Assembly: GCA_018820315.1 (NCBI GenBank)
Contig: JAHJOQ010000152.1
Coordinates: 1-58,277, forward strand
DNA: 58,277 nt
DNA from: Candidatus Zixiibacteriota bacterium
GTDB taxonomy: Bacteria > Zixibacteria > MSB-5A5 > JAABVY01 > JAHJOQ01
Reading direction: 5' to 3'
This document shows, one piece after another, positions 17,193 to 26,486 of this stretch (within the stretch, counting starts at the first letter, position 1; the number at the start of each line of letters is the position of its first letter). Both the position numbers and the translations under genes were made by a program. Below the pieces are notes generated by a model that saw only the letters and a program-made list of their open reading frames with translations, made no database searches and had not been told where the DNA came from.

Positions 17193-17807
17193 ATGAGAAA
17201 TCTAGCATTCTCAACAGTAGTATTTGCTGTAATTGTCGCCGCTGGATGCAGCAGCGACAAAGGTCCAAATGGCGGCGACCCGATTCCGAATGTGATTGCG
17301 CCGTTAGCGCTCGGCAACACCTGGGGAGGAACGCAGATAGAGTACGACTCTACCGGTGCAGAAGTGGTGAACTTCTATCAGACCTTTTTTATCAATCAAG
17401 ACACGACGATTGCCGACGCAAGGTGGTTTGCCATAGCCGGTGCAAGGAGCCTGCTAGCTAACCGCGATGACGGACTCTGGATCAGATACGGTTTCCAGGA
17501 CACTCTTGACCTGCAGGATCCTTCAATGTATGCCATGTATCCAGCTACCGCCGGTCAATCATGGCAGTCGGGCATTGGTCTGTCCGCCACGGTGACCGCA
17601 GTTTCGGTAGATACGAGCGTAACAGTTCCAAGCGGTACGTACAAGTGTCATCTCTTTCGCTGGGTGCGTAATTCTGGCACCCGGATCGACCACTACTTCA
17701 TCGCCCCCAAGACCGGTTGGGTGAAGACCGAATACTACAGGTTTACTGATGGCGGATCTCAGTATCTGTATGGCAGCTGGGAGCTTGAGGAGCTTGTACT
17801 TGAATAG
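17193..17807 (+). CDS. Predicted lipoprotein, unknown function
   Basis: The start is placed at the ATG preceded by AGAGGC. This gives a 204-residue protein with a clean lipoprotein signal: 'AVIVAAGCSSDKG' with the lipobox Cys at residue 19. An in-frame ATG 40 codons upstream, inside pruA, would bury the signal. The mature part is rich in beta strand and aromatic residues ('LGNTWGGTQIEYDSTG', 'YFIAPKTGWVKTEYYRFTDGG') and resembles the many small FCB-group lipoproteins with a 'P...G..W.Y' opening, but no named domain is recognised. It lies 47 bases after pruA and may be cotranscribed with it. It is probably anchored in a membrane facing the periplasm. Confidence 0.78.
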   Translation: MRNLAFSTVVFAVIVAAGCSSDKGPNGGDPIPNVIAPLALGNTWGGTQIEYDSTGAEVVNFYQTFFINQDTTIADARWFAIAGARSLLANRDDGLWIRYGFQDTLDLQDPSMYAMYPATAGQSWQSGIGLSATVTAVSVDTSVTVPSGTYKCHLFRWVRNSGTRIDHYFIAPKTGWVKTEYYRFTDGGSQYLYGSWELEELVLE

Positions 17808-17863
17808 TCGCTTCGCTGCCTCTCCGCGCCCTGATAAGTAGCCGTGCCTCCCGCTCAAACTTC

Positions 17864-17892
17864 TTGCGGGTTATCTGGTTCTTGTATATAAT
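17864..17892 (+). promoter_or_regulatory. Promoter of the menaquinone operon
   Basis: TTGCGG (17864-17869), a 17-base spacer and a perfect TATAAT (17887-17892) are followed by a leader of about 60 bases before menG at 17959. No other clear promoter is seen until 28524, so the whole menG-to-menE run may be one transcript. Confidence 0.75.
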
Positions 17893-17958
17893 AACTAGCT
17901 TGGGGCTCGGTTCGATCACGCTGGTGTGAGCGGATAGCAGCGTAGGTCAGGTCGCAGT

Positions 17959-18723
17959 ATGAAACCATTGGAGCACGCTATTCCAGAGTCGACGGATTAT
18001 TCGGTGAACCGGAGGGAAGATACTCCATCCCGGGTCGATTCACATATCATGTTCGACCGGATTTCCGCCCGCTACGACTTTCTGAATCATCTCCTCTCAT
18101 TTGGGCAGGATTTTCTCTGGCGCAGGAAGGTCGCTCTGCTGATGAAGCGGTATGCTCATGAGACAGTCCTCGATCTTGCATGCGGCACCTGTGATCTGAT
18201 TTTGACTGCATTCAAATATAATCGCGATATCAGGCTTGGCCTCGGCATCGACATGGCTGACAGAATGCTAGCGCTTGGGTCTCACAAGGTGGACAGGAGT
18301 GGCCTTTCGAATAAGATATCTCTCACTCGGGGCGACGGCATGAGCCTGCCGGTCAGGGATAACTCCGTCGATTTCTCGATGATTTCATTCGGCATCAGGA
18401 ACATGGTCGATCCTCCCAGGGCGCTCTCCGAGCTTTGCAGAGTTCTTAAGCCGCGCGGCAGGTTAGCGGTACTCGAGTTTTCGCTGCCGCAGAACAGGTT
18501 TCTCAGGGCGATATATCTGGTCTATTTCAGGAAGATTCTACCGCGTCTCGGTGGATTGATCTCAGGCGACTACCAAGCGTACAACTATCTCGACAAGACT
18601 GTCGAAACTTTTTCCTACGGGGAGAAGTTCTGCAGAATGATGCTCGAAGCAGGCTTCGGTGATGTGCAAATGAGACCGATGACGTTTGGAACCGTCATTC
18701 TCTATGTAGGGGTGAAGGGATGA
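17959..18723 (+). CDS. menG: Demethylmenaquinone methyltransferase
   Basis: The 254-residue protein is of the UbiE/MenG family and uses S-adenosylmethionine to methylate demethylmenaquinone, the last step of the pathway. Family signatures are 'MFDRISARYDFLNHLLSFGQDFLWRRK', here split around residues 31-57, the SAM motif 'VLDLACGTCDL', 'GIDMADRMLALG', 'DNSVDFSMISFGIRNM' and 'LAVLEFSLP'. UbiE and MenG cannot be told apart by sequence alone; the eight adjacent men genes decide for MenG. It starts the operon, and its stop overlaps the next start (ATGA). Confidence 0.93.
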   Translation: MKPLEHAIPESTDYSVNRREDTPSRVDSHIMFDRISARYDFLNHLLSFGQDFLWRRKVALLMKRYAHETVLDLACGTCDLILTAFKYNRDIRLGLGIDMADRMLALGSHKVDRSGLSNKISLTRGDGMSLPVRDNSVDFSMISFGIRNMVDPPRALSELCRVLKPRGRLAVLEFSLPQNRFLRAIYLVYFRKILPRLGGLISGDYQAYNYLDKTVETFSYGEKFCRMMLEAGFGDVQMRPMTFGTVILYVGVKG

Positions 18724-19679
18724 TATACAGTTTCGAGAAAACAGATCCTGTGAAGACAGACTTCCTGGGAGTCTTGCGGCAGCATGACGTCGACTTCGAA
18801 CTGATAGACCATGACCGATCGGTCGTGAGGATTCTCGGGTCTGTGCAGAACGGCATCGGCGAGAAGCTCGCGGAGGTCTATGGGGGACGCAGGCGTCTGA
18901 CTGTCACAAAAGAGCCGCTGGACAATATCTACTCTGATTTCAAAGACAGAAGTCGCATCAGTCTGATAGCGGGGCCATGCTCGGTCGAATCGGAAGAGCA
19001 GCTTGCGTCGATTGCGTCGTTCATAAGAAGCAAAGGTTTGCGATATATCCGTGGCGGGGCATACAAGCCCAGAACATCACCCGATTCGTTTCAGGGCATG
19101 GGAATGCCGGGACTGCGGATTATCTCAACCGCTGCGAAAGCAGCCGGATTGAAAGTAGTATCCGAAGTGATGGACCGCTCACAAATCGACACGCTCGTGG
19201 AGCACGCGGACATCATTCAAATCGGGTCACGGAATATGTTCAACTACACGCTTCTCACGGCGCTCGGGTCTATAGATAAGCCGGTGCTTCTCAAGCGGGG
19301 AATGGCTGCGACAGTTGACGAATGGCTGAAAGCCGCAGAATATATAAGCAGGGGTGGAAACAATTCGATCATACTCTGCGAACGAGGTATCCGTACTTTC
19401 GAACCGAGAACGAGAAATACACTCGACATTGCAGCGATACATCTTGCGAAGCAGCTTTCCGACTATCCTGTGATCGCCGATCCGTCACACGCCGCCGGCC
19501 ATCGAGATATTGTAATTCCTCTCGCCGTGGCCGCTGTAGCATCCGGAGCAGACGGCATTATGGTCGAGATTCATCCTGAACCGGACTCTGCTCTTTCAGA
19601 TCGCGATCAGGCACTTTCTTTTGACCGGTTTGAGAAGTTGCTCCAACGTCTGGATGATCTCCACATTTCTCACAAATGA
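18720..19679 (+). CDS. aroF: 3-deoxy-7-phosphoheptulonate (DAHP) synthase
   Basis: The 319-residue type I-beta enzyme condenses phosphoenolpyruvate with erythrose 4-phosphate, the first step of the shikimate pathway. An N-terminal ferredoxin-like regulatory domain (about 1-75, 'NGIGEKLAEVYGGRRRLTV') precedes the TIM barrel: 'SLIAGPCSVESEEQL', 'YIRGGAYKPRTSPDSFQGMG', 'IQIGSRNMFNYTLL', 'VLLKRGMAAT', 'CERGIRTFE', 'DPSHAAGHR' and 'IMVEIHPEPD'. It overlaps menG by 4 bases, so chorismate supply is coupled to menaquinone synthesis. The N-terminal domain in relatives mediates feedback by aromatic amino acids or prephenate. Confidence 0.93.
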   Translation: MIYSFEKTDPVKTDFLGVLRQHDVDFELIDHDRSVVRILGSVQNGIGEKLAEVYGGRRRLTVTKEPLDNIYSDFKDRSRISLIAGPCSVESEEQLASIASFIRSKGLRYIRGGAYKPRTSPDSFQGMGMPGLRIISTAAKAAGLKVVSEVMDRSQIDTLVEHADIIQIGSRNMFNYTLLTALGSIDKPVLLKRGMAATVDEWLKAAEYISRGGNNSIILCERGIRTFEPRTRNTLDIAAIHLAKQLSDYPVIADPSHAAGHRDIVIPLAVAAVASGADGIMVEIHPEPDSALSDRDQALSFDRFEKLLQRLDDLHISHK

Positions 19680-19694
19680 GTTGCGGGGTGAACT

Positions 19695-21104
19695 GTGCCT
19701 GTCTCTGGTAGGTCAAATTCTTCAATCAACGACATTGTGTCCAGAGAAGAGTTGGAACATCGATTCCACAATCTTCAGAATGAGCTCACCGGCGATATCA
19801 GCGAATTGCCACTGACGCTCTGTGTGAGAATCGACGAGGTCAAACTACTCCATTGGCTGCATTCTTGTGGCCAATCTCCAAGATTCTACTGGTCATCCAG
19901 AGATGGAAAGACTGAGATTGCTGGTTACGGAAGTGCTCTGAAGATTGAATCGGCCGATATTGAAAGCTCTATGAAAGAGTGCTTCGACCTCGCAGAGAGA
20001 ATCACCAGTCTGTGTGATGACGACTCTGTCATCTTTCTCGGTGGATGCAGATTCGATGCAAATTCCCGGCGAGGCAGTGAATGGAATGGTTTCCATGATG
20101 CCCGGTTCACACTGCCTGAGGTTTCGATTCATCGCAATGACAGCGACTACTTCGCTTGTTTCGCGGCCACTGTCAGAGTTGACTCAGCCATTGATAAGGT
20201 TTTGTCACGCCTCGAATCTTCGGTAACTCGACTGAGCTTGCGAACCGAGGCGTTTGGAGCCGTGGATCACGCAGTTATCGCGCGCATCGATACTCCAGAT
20301 CAATCAGGCTGGACACCGACCGTTGATGCATATCTCGATCTGATCAAGAGAGGCCGGGTCGACAAAATCGTCGCGGCAAGGCGCACGGACTTTAGGTTCA
20401 CCGAAGCGGTCGATCCGTGTACATTCCTCGATGAGTTACTGTCATCGAATCGAAGCTGTTTCGGATTTATGTTGGAGCCGCAGCGAGGCCACGCATTTGT
20501 CGGTGCCTCACCGGAAAGGCTCTTCAGACTGCATAAAGGCAGGATCGAAACAGAGGCGCTATCCGGTACGGCGGTCAGAGGCGAGACCGATGAGGAGAAT
20601 GGATCGACCGGACGCGACCTTCTTGCAGACGATAAGAATCTTCGCGAACACCGATTTGTCCTGGATGACATCACCACCAAGATGGATGCTCTCTGCTCAA
20701 GCAAGGTCGACAGGGATGACCTGTCGCTTATGAAGTTGAGCAATGTGATGCACATCTATGCGAAGCTATCAGGAACGATTCGTTCGGATATTTCTATCGG
20801 TGATATCGTATCTCGAATGCATCCGACCCCGGCAGTCGGTGGTGTTCCTTGCGACGCGGCTTTGGAGATCATAAGAGAGTACGAGCCATTTGATCGCGGG
20901 TGGTATGCCGCCCCTGTCGGCATCATCGGCAAGGACTTTGCCGAGATGACGGTAGCAATACGCTCCGCTCTGATTGCTAAAAAGAATCTATCGTTGTTTG
21001 CCGGAGCCGGCATAGTTGATGGATCGGAAGCACGCTCCGAATGGATGGAACTCGAACATAAAACAGCACCGGCGTTGAAACTGCTCGGTGGAGTCCTGGT
21101 TTGA
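19695..21104 (+). CDS. menF: Isochorismate synthase
   Basis: The 469-residue protein starts at GTG. It belongs to the chorismate-binding (anthranilate synthase component I-like) family and converts chorismate to isochorismate, the committed menaquinone step. Family motifs lie in the C-terminal half: 'KIVAARRTDF', 'GHAFVGASPERLFRLHKG', 'ETEALSGTAVRG', 'NLREHRFVLDDI', 'LMKLSNVMHIYAKLSG' and 'MHPTPAVGGVP'. The N-terminal 200 residues are less conserved, as usual in MenF. Its stop overlaps the TTG start of menD (TTGA). Confidence 0.92.
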   Translation: MPVSGRSNSSINDIVSREELEHRFHNLQNELTGDISELPLTLCVRIDEVKLLHWLHSCGQSPRFYWSSRDGKTEIAGYGSALKIESADIESSMKECFDLAERITSLCDDDSVIFLGGCRFDANSRRGSEWNGFHDARFTLPEVSIHRNDSDYFACFAATVRVDSAIDKVLSRLESSVTRLSLRTEAFGAVDHAVIARIDTPDQSGWTPTVDAYLDLIKRGRVDKIVAARRTDFRFTEAVDPCTFLDELLSSNRSCFGFMLEPQRGHAFVGASPERLFRLHKGRIETEALSGTAVRGETDEENGSTGRDLLADDKNLREHRFVLDDITTKMDALCSSKVDRDDLSLMKLSNVMHIYAKLSGTIRSDISIGDIVSRMHPTPAVGGVPCDAALEIIREYEPFDRGWYAAPVGIIGKDFAEMTVAIRSALIAKKNLSLFAGAGIVDGSEARSEWMELEHKTAPALKLLGGVLV

Positions 21105-22867
21105 TTGCACCTAACATCACGTATCTCTGGTCCAGCCTCATTATTGAGGAATTGGTGCGTTGCGGCGTGACAAGATTTTGCATATCACCCGGCTACCGGA
21201 ACACACCTCTCGTGCTCGCCGCCGCAGAGAATCCGGGAGTGGATTCGACTATTCACGTAGATGAGCGAGGCGCTGCATTTTATGCCATTGGCTATGCAAA
21301 GGCCTGCGGAAAACCTGTGGCATTGATATGCACGTCCGGCACTGCAGTTGCGAATTACTTTCCGGCAATCATCGAGGCATCGCAGTCAACAACTCCGCTC
21401 ATAGTGCTCACAGCCGACAGGCCCATCGAACTTCGCGACACCGGCGCGAATCAGACGATAGATCAGGTCGACATATATGGGAGATACTCCCGGTGGAGCG
21501 TCGATCTTCCGAAACCGTCTGCAGCCGTGTCCGCAGATTTTATCTTGACGACCGTCGATCAAGCCGCCTATAGAGCGAGGAGAGCTCCGGCTGGACCGGT
21601 TCATCTCAATTGCCAATTTGCAGAGCCGCTGACTCCCGAACAGGATGATTCTATTCCCACCATGTATCGGTCCAAAATCACCGGATGGGAGAATGACGTT
21701 GCTCCGTACACAGAATATGCTCAACCCCGCATAGAACCGACCGTGGACATGTGGGACAATATCAGCAATATGATAGCTGAGTCCCGGCGCGGCATAATCG
21801 TGGCTGGCTGTCTCGGTGCTGAGCAAGATAGTGCGATCACCAGCGTGCTTTCGAAAGACTTGAAAATGCCGCTTCTGGCGTGCGTGTCATCGGGACTGAG
21901 ATTTTCGCGAGAAGTCTCAGATAACTTGATCAGCACGTATGATCTGATTCTCAGAGACTCACGAATCTCCAGCCGGCTGCGCCCCGATCTGATCCTCCAT
22001 CTGGGAGGACCAATTGTCTCCAGGACTCTCGCGAAGTATGTCGAAAACTCCGGCGCGAGATATATCGTTGTAAATGAGACACCTTTCAGACAAGACGCCG
22101 GACACTGTGTCTCTGTGAGAATCGAGATGGATCCGGGCAGCTTCTGTCGCGGTTTGCGCGGATATGATGCGAGTGGAGAATCGGAACTGCTGCCACTGTT
22201 CAAGCAGCTCGATTCAATCTGCACCGATGAGCTTAATTCCCTGCATGCAGCGAGCAGCATCACCAATGAGTTTGCAGTTGCGCGCGAGTTGCTCAAGCTA
22301 ATTCCAAGTGATTGTGGTCTATTTCTGGCAAACAGTATGCCGGTGCGCGATGCTGATGGCTGCGGTTTCAAAACCTCTCGATCGATCAGCGTGGGAGTGA
22401 ATCGTGGCGCGAGCGGGATCGATGGGAACATTGCATCGGCAGTTGGATTCGCGCAGGGTCTCGAGCGTCGGACAGTCCTTCTGATCGGTGATCTTGCGTT
22501 CCTGCACGATTTGAATTCGCTGTTTCTTGTAAGGCAATCTCAGTATCCAATGACGATAGTACTGATCAACAATAATGGCGGCGGGATTTTCTCCCTGCTG
22601 CCGATTGCGGATCAAACAGAGCGTTTCGAGACGTTTTTTGGAACGCCGCACGGTGTCGATGTTCAACACGCCTCGTCGTTGTTCGATATTCATTATTCCC
22701 GCGCTCGGAGCACGGCTGAGTTCATAAGTTTGTGTCAGGACTCGTTTGCAGGCGGCAAGAGTTCGATTATTGAGGTCAGGACAGACCGCCAGCAGAATGC
22801 AAAAGAGCACCGCGATATCTGGGATCGAGTATCAGATGCGATCGGAAAGCACTTCCGGCAGGATTGA
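21101..22867 (+). CDS. menD: SEPHCHC synthase
   Basis: The 588-residue thiamine-diphosphate enzyme adds the succinyl semialdehyde unit from 2-oxoglutarate to isochorismate. It starts at TTG, overlapping the menF stop. MenD-specific motifs include 'CISPGYRNTPL', 'VDERGAAFYAIGYAKA', 'CTSGTAVANYFPAIIEA', 'LTADRPIELRDTGANQTIDQ', 'LANSMPVRD', 'NRGASGIDGNIASAVG' and 'INNNGGGIFSLLP'. Length agrees with the family. The intact ThDP and Mg2+ motifs indicate a functional enzyme. Confidence 0.94.
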   Translation: MIAPNITYLWSSLIIEELVRCGVTRFCISPGYRNTPLVLAAAENPGVDSTIHVDERGAAFYAIGYAKACGKPVALICTSGTAVANYFPAIIEASQSTTPLIVLTADRPIELRDTGANQTIDQVDIYGRYSRWSVDLPKPSAAVSADFILTTVDQAAYRARRAPAGPVHLNCQFAEPLTPEQDDSIPTMYRSKITGWENDVAPYTEYAQPRIEPTVDMWDNISNMIAESRRGIIVAGCLGAEQDSAITSVLSKDLKMPLLACVSSGLRFSREVSDNLISTYDLILRDSRISSRLRPDLILHLGGPIVSRTLAKYVENSGARYIVVNETPFRQDAGHCVSVRIEMDPGSFCRGLRGYDASGESELLPLFKQLDSICTDELNSLHAASSITNEFAVARELLKLIPSDCGLFLANSMPVRDADGCGFKTSRSISVGVNRGASGIDGNIASAVGFAQGLERRTVLLIGDLAFLHDLNSLFLVRQSQYPMTIVLINNNGGGIFSLLPIADQTERFETFFGTPHGVDVQHASSLFDIHYSRARSTAEFISLCQDSFAGGKSSIIEVRTDRQQNAKEHRDIWDRVSDAIGKHFRQD

Positions 22868-22870
22868 AGC

Positions 22871-23677
22871 ATGAATCTGAAACACATAACAGTAGGAGCT
22901 TCATCGCTCCCAGCGGTAATACTCCTGCACGGCTTTCTCGGCAGTGGTGCCGATTGGATGGCAATAGCGGCACGGTTGTCGGACCACTTCTTCTGCGTGA
23001 TGCCGGATCTTCCCGGCCATGGAAGGAGCATGTCTCCAGATGCCGAACAATACACATTCGAATCGACAGCACGATCGATTGTCGCGGTTGCTGATATGCA
23101 GGGCCTGCAGAAGCCGGCTCTTCTCGGTTACTCGATGGGTGGGAGAATAGCGCTCTACACCGCTCTTCAAAACCCGGGGTTGTTCTCAGGGCTCATTCTC
23201 GAAAGCTCCAGCCCGGGACTGAAATCTGATGAGGAGAGGCAGCAGCGCATCAAGGAGGATGATAAGAGAGCATTAAGACTGAAAGAGATCGGGGTCGCTG
23301 CATTTGTTGAGGAATGGTACCGTATGCCGCTCTTTGACAGAATGAGAAAGAACGACAAACAGTACAGCAAATTCATGGCACGAAGGCAGCAGTTAGACAC
23401 AGATGGAATTGCTTTGTCACTTCGTGGAGCAGGAACCGGTACACAGGTCCCACTCTGGAGTAGACTCCGTGAACTGTCGATTCCTGTTTTGCTTGTAGTT
23501 GGGGCAGAGGACAGTAAATTTAGAGACATAAATCGAGAAATGACGGTATCGCTCAGGAATTGTCGGTTGGAAGAAGTGCCGAACGCGGGCCACAATGTTC
23601 ATTTCGAGCGACAGGTGCTTTTCGGTGATCTTATTCGCGAATTCATAGCAAAATCAGTGTCTGTACCGAGGAGATAG
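22871..23677 (+). CDS. menH: SHCHC synthase (alpha/beta hydrolase)
   Basis: The 268-residue alpha/beta-hydrolase sits 3 bases after menD. Motifs are 'LHGFLGSGADW', 'DLPGHGRS', the nucleophile elbow 'GYSMGGRIAL', a late Asp in 'VGAEDSKF' and the catalytic His in 'NAGHNVHFE'. In the pathway MenH eliminates pyruvate from SEPHCHC to give SHCHC. The sequence alone would only say alpha/beta-hydrolase, but 'LHGFLGSG.DW' and the position between menD and menB are typical of MenH. Confidence 0.9.
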   Translation: MNLKHITVGASSLPAVILLHGFLGSGADWMAIAARLSDHFFCVMPDLPGHGRSMSPDAEQYTFESTARSIVAVADMQGLQKPALLGYSMGGRIALYTALQNPGLFSGLILESSSPGLKSDEERQQRIKEDDKRALRLKEIGVAAFVEEWYRMPLFDRMRKNDKQYSKFMARRQQLDTDGIALSLRGAGTGTQVPLWSRLRELSIPVLLVVGAEDSKFRDINREMTVSLRNCRLEEVPNAGHNVHFERQVLFGDLIREFIAKSVSVPRR

Positions 23678-24505
23678 ATGGCAATGTCAAATGTCAAATG
23701 GGAAACGGCTATTCAGTTTGAGGATATCAGGTATGAGAAAGGGGAGGGCATAGCCAAGGTCACGATCAATCGGCCTGAAGTCAGAAATGCATTCAGACCG
23801 AAGACTGTCAATGAAATGATAGCCGCATTCATGGATGCCAGGGAGGACGCTGACATCGGCGTTGTTATTCTGACTGGCGAAGGTAAGGAGGCTTTCTGCT
23901 CCGGCGGTGATCAGAAAATACGGGGAGAGGCCGGTTACAAAGACGGTGAGGGAGTGCAACGCCTCAACGTGCTCGATCTGCAACGTCTGATACGCACACT
24001 TCCCAAGCCTGTGATCGCAATGGTGGCAGGATATGCCATCGGCGGCGGACATGTGTTGCATCTCATGTGTGACCTGACTATCGCAGCCGACAATGCACGG
24101 TTTGGTCAGACCGGACCGAAGGTCGGATCGTTTGACGGCGGCTATGGCTCAAGTTACATGGCTCGAATTGTCGGCCAGAAGAAAGCGCGGGAAATTTGGT
24201 TCCTGTGTCGTCAGTACGACGCAAAACAGGCGCTCGACATGGGACTTGTCAATCATGTCGTGCCATACGAACGCCTGGAGGAAGAGACCATCGCCTGGTG
24301 CCGTGAGATTCTTGCCAATAGTCCGATGGCAATACGATGCCTGAAGGCAGCTCTAAATGCCGACTGTGATGGTCAGGCGGGTCTGCAGGAATTGGCGGGC
24401 AATACGACGATGCTGTTTTACATGTCTGAGGAAGGTCAGGAGGGGCGCAACGCTTTCGTCGAAAAGAGAAAGCCAGATTTCTCCAAGTTCAGGAGACATC
24501 CATAA
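23678..24505 (+). CDS. menB: 1,4-dihydroxy-2-naphthoyl-CoA synthase
   Basis: The 275-residue crotonase-fold enzyme begins directly after the menH stop. It closes the naphthoquinone ring from o-succinylbenzoyl-CoA. MenB motifs include '[12 protein letters not shown]', 'FCSGGDQ', '[40 protein letters not shown]' (split here around residues 115-155), '[12 protein letters not shown]', 'GLVNHVVP' and a C-terminal 'EGQEGRNAF'. 'GSFDGG' and 'LCRQYDA' separate MenB from general enoyl-CoA hydratases. Confidence 0.95.
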   Translation: MAMSNVKWETAIQFEDIRYEKGEGIAKVTINRPEVRNAFRPKTVNEMIAAFMDAREDADIGVVILTGEGKEAFCSGGDQKIRGEAGYKDGEGVQRLNVLDLQRLIRTLPKPVIAMVAGYAIGGGHVLHLMCDLTIAADNARFGQTGPKVGSFDGGYGSSYMARIVGQKKAREIWFLCRQYDAKQALDMGLVNHVVPYERLEEETIAWCREILANSPMAIRCLKAALNADCDGQAGLQELAGNTTMLFYMSEEGQEGRNAFVEKRKPDFSKFRRHP

Positions 24506-24513
24506 GCAAAAAG

Positions 24514-25410
24514 ATGACAGCCGAAACAGATCTTAGCAAGCCACGAATCTGGCTTCTCGCAGCCCGTCCGAAGACATTGTGGGCTGGAATCGTGCCGGTC
24601 GTGATCGGGGGTGCGATTGCCTACGATACCGGCGTCTTCCATACTCTCTCATTTGTCTTCGCTTTCATAGGGTCCGTTCTCATTCAAGTAGGTACGAACT
24701 TCGCCAACGACCTGTTCGACTACTTGAAAAAAGTCGATGACAGCGAGAGGATAGGTCCGTTGCGTGTCACACAGGCGGGTCTGGTATCTCCGAAGAAGAT
24801 GAAGTTCGCGACAATGGCCATGTTCACTCTCGCATTTCTAATCGGCATCTATCTCGTCTGGCGAGGCGGAATACCGATTGTGATAATCGGACTGTCGTCG
24901 ATACTTTTCGGGATACTATACACAGCCGGCCCATATCCTCTCGGCTATCACGGCCTCGGAGATGTTTTCGTGTTGATTTTCTACGGACCGGTCGCAGTCT
25001 GTGGTACGTATTATGTCGTCACGCTTGATTACAACGCGACTGTTCTGCTTGCGGGCTTGCCTCCCGGCATGCTATCAGCGGCGATTCTGACCGTTAACAA
25101 CCTGCGTGATTACGACACCGACAGCAGGACAGGCAAGAAAACTCTGGCCGTCAGATTCGGCAGGTCGTTCGCCAGGGTCGAGTACATTCTGTTTCTGGTC
25201 GTAGCTGCACTCTTTCCATTGATTATAAGCCTCTGCGATGGAACACATCCATACTCAATTCTGACCGCCCTGATTCTGATCCCCGGTGCATCTGTGGTGA
25301 AGGCGGTTCTCACTGAATCATCCGGCGAAGTTCTCAACGGCACACTCGCGAAAACAGGGGGACTGCTTGCCCTGTATGGACTGCTGTTCTCGGTTGGATG
25401 GATGTTGTGA
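24514..25410 (+). CDS. menA: DHNA polyprenyltransferase
   Basis: The 298-residue UbiA-family integral membrane protein has about eight to nine helices. It attaches the polyprenyl chain to 1,4-dihydroxy-2-naphthoate. The two Asp-rich motifs are 'NFANDLFDYLKKVDD' and 'NNLRDYDTDSRTGKKTLAVRFG'; the opening 'WLLAARPKTLWAGIVPV' is typical of MenA. It lies 8 bases after menB. Its last codons overlap the start region of menC. Confidence 0.94.
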   Translation: MTAETDLSKPRIWLLAARPKTLWAGIVPVVIGGAIAYDTGVFHTLSFVFAFIGSVLIQVGTNFANDLFDYLKKVDDSERIGPLRVTQAGLVSPKKMKFATMAMFTLAFLIGIYLVWRGGIPIVIIGLSSILFGILYTAGPYPLGYHGLGDVFVLIFYGPVAVCGTYYVVTLDYNATVLLAGLPPGMLSAAILTVNNLRDYDTDSRTGKKTLAVRFGRSFARVEYILFLVVAALFPLIISLCDGTHPYSILTALILIPGASVVKAVLTESSGEVLNGTLAKTGGLLALYGLLFSVGWML

Positions 25411-26486
25411 TGAAGTTTCATTTCCATCTGAGGCCGTACGAAGTCCCGTTCAAACAGGAGTTCCTGACCTCCAGAACAGCCACTGTTCTTCGTCGGGGAC
25501 TATTTGTGATTGCCGAATCCGAAGATGGCATTCGAGGTGCGGGGGAGATCGCTCCGCTCGAGCATTTCAGCGACGAAAGTCTTGAAACAGCGAAGGCTGC
25601 TGCGGAGGCGTTGAGCCGCCGACTAGACAATACAGACGTGCCGCGCGATATATCGCGACTGACATCATTTCTCGAAGAATGCGTTGATGGCAGTCTTCCT
25701 CCATCAGTGATATTTGGCTTCGAGACTGCAGTCTCGGATGCGATCTCAAGATCGAAAGGCATGCCGCTTGCACAACTTGTCGATCCGGGCTTCACTCGAC
25801 AGGTGCCGGTGAATGCGGTGATGTCAGGATATACAGATTCCATTGACCGTCACAATTTGGCGGGCTTCACGGCTGTTAAGATCAAAGTTGGTGCAGCATC
25901 GGTAGATGAAGATATACTGAGGATCCAAGCTGCGCGCGATGCCCTCGGTGGTGACGTATCAATCCGCATCGATGCGAACCGGGCGTGGGACTTCGAGAGC
26001 GCAGCATTTGCATTATCCCAGATGCGAGACTTGCGAATCGAGTATGTTGAGGAGCCTCTGCAGGAGTCTGAACTGTCGCGATTCGATGAGCTTTTCTCCG
26101 GATGTGCAGTGCCGATTGCGCTCGATGAGACTGTTCGAGACAGAGACATGTTCCAGCGCCTGATCAAGTTGGATGCTGTCACGACCGTCGTTATCAAGCC
26201 GACAGTGCTTGGCGGTATCGCGCGATCGCGCGAGCTGATCGATCATGCCCACAAATTCGGTAAGAAAGCTGTCGTTACATCGACACTGGAGACCGGAATC
26301 GGCATAGCAGCATGTCTACATCTGGCTGCGTCACTCGGCGAAAGAGTACTCCCGTGCGGGTTCGACACGCTGAGGTACCTGACAGATAGCCTCATTGAGG
26401 AGTCTCTGATTATTTCTGATGGCAGAATGGCAATACCAGAGGCGCCGGGACTCGGTGTCACACTTCGACCGGGACCAGCCCAATGA
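25410..26486 (+). CDS. menC: o-Succinylbenzoate synthase
   Basis: This enolase-superfamily enzyme dehydrates SHCHC to o-succinylbenzoate. The start at 25410 (TGATG overlap with the menA stop; 'MKFHFHLRPYEVPFK') fits the usual MenC opening; ATG at 25398 in the same frame is an alternative that adds four residues. Superfamily signatures are the Lys base in 'AVKIKVGA', the Mg2+ ligands in 'RIDANRAWDF', 'EYVEEPL' and 'IALDETVRD', and the second Lys in 'VVIKPTVLGG'. It overlaps menE by 4 bases (ATGA). Confidence 0.93.
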   Translation: MKFHFHLRPYEVPFKQEFLTSRTATVLRRGLFVIAESEDGIRGAGEIAPLEHFSDESLETAKAAAEALSRRLDNTDVPRDISRLTSFLEECVDGSLPPSVIFGFETAVSDAISRSKGMPLAQLVDPGFTRQVPVNAVMSGYTDSIDRHNLAGFTAVKIKVGAASVDEDILRIQAARDALGGDVSIRIDANRAWDFESAAFALSQMRDLRIEYVEEPLQESELSRFDELFSGCAVPIALDETVRDRDMFQRLIKLDAVTTVVIKPTVLGGIARSRELIDHAHKFGKKAVVTSTLETGIGIAACLHLAASLGERVLPCGFDTLRYLTDSLIEESLIISDGRMAIPEAPGLGVTLRPGPAQ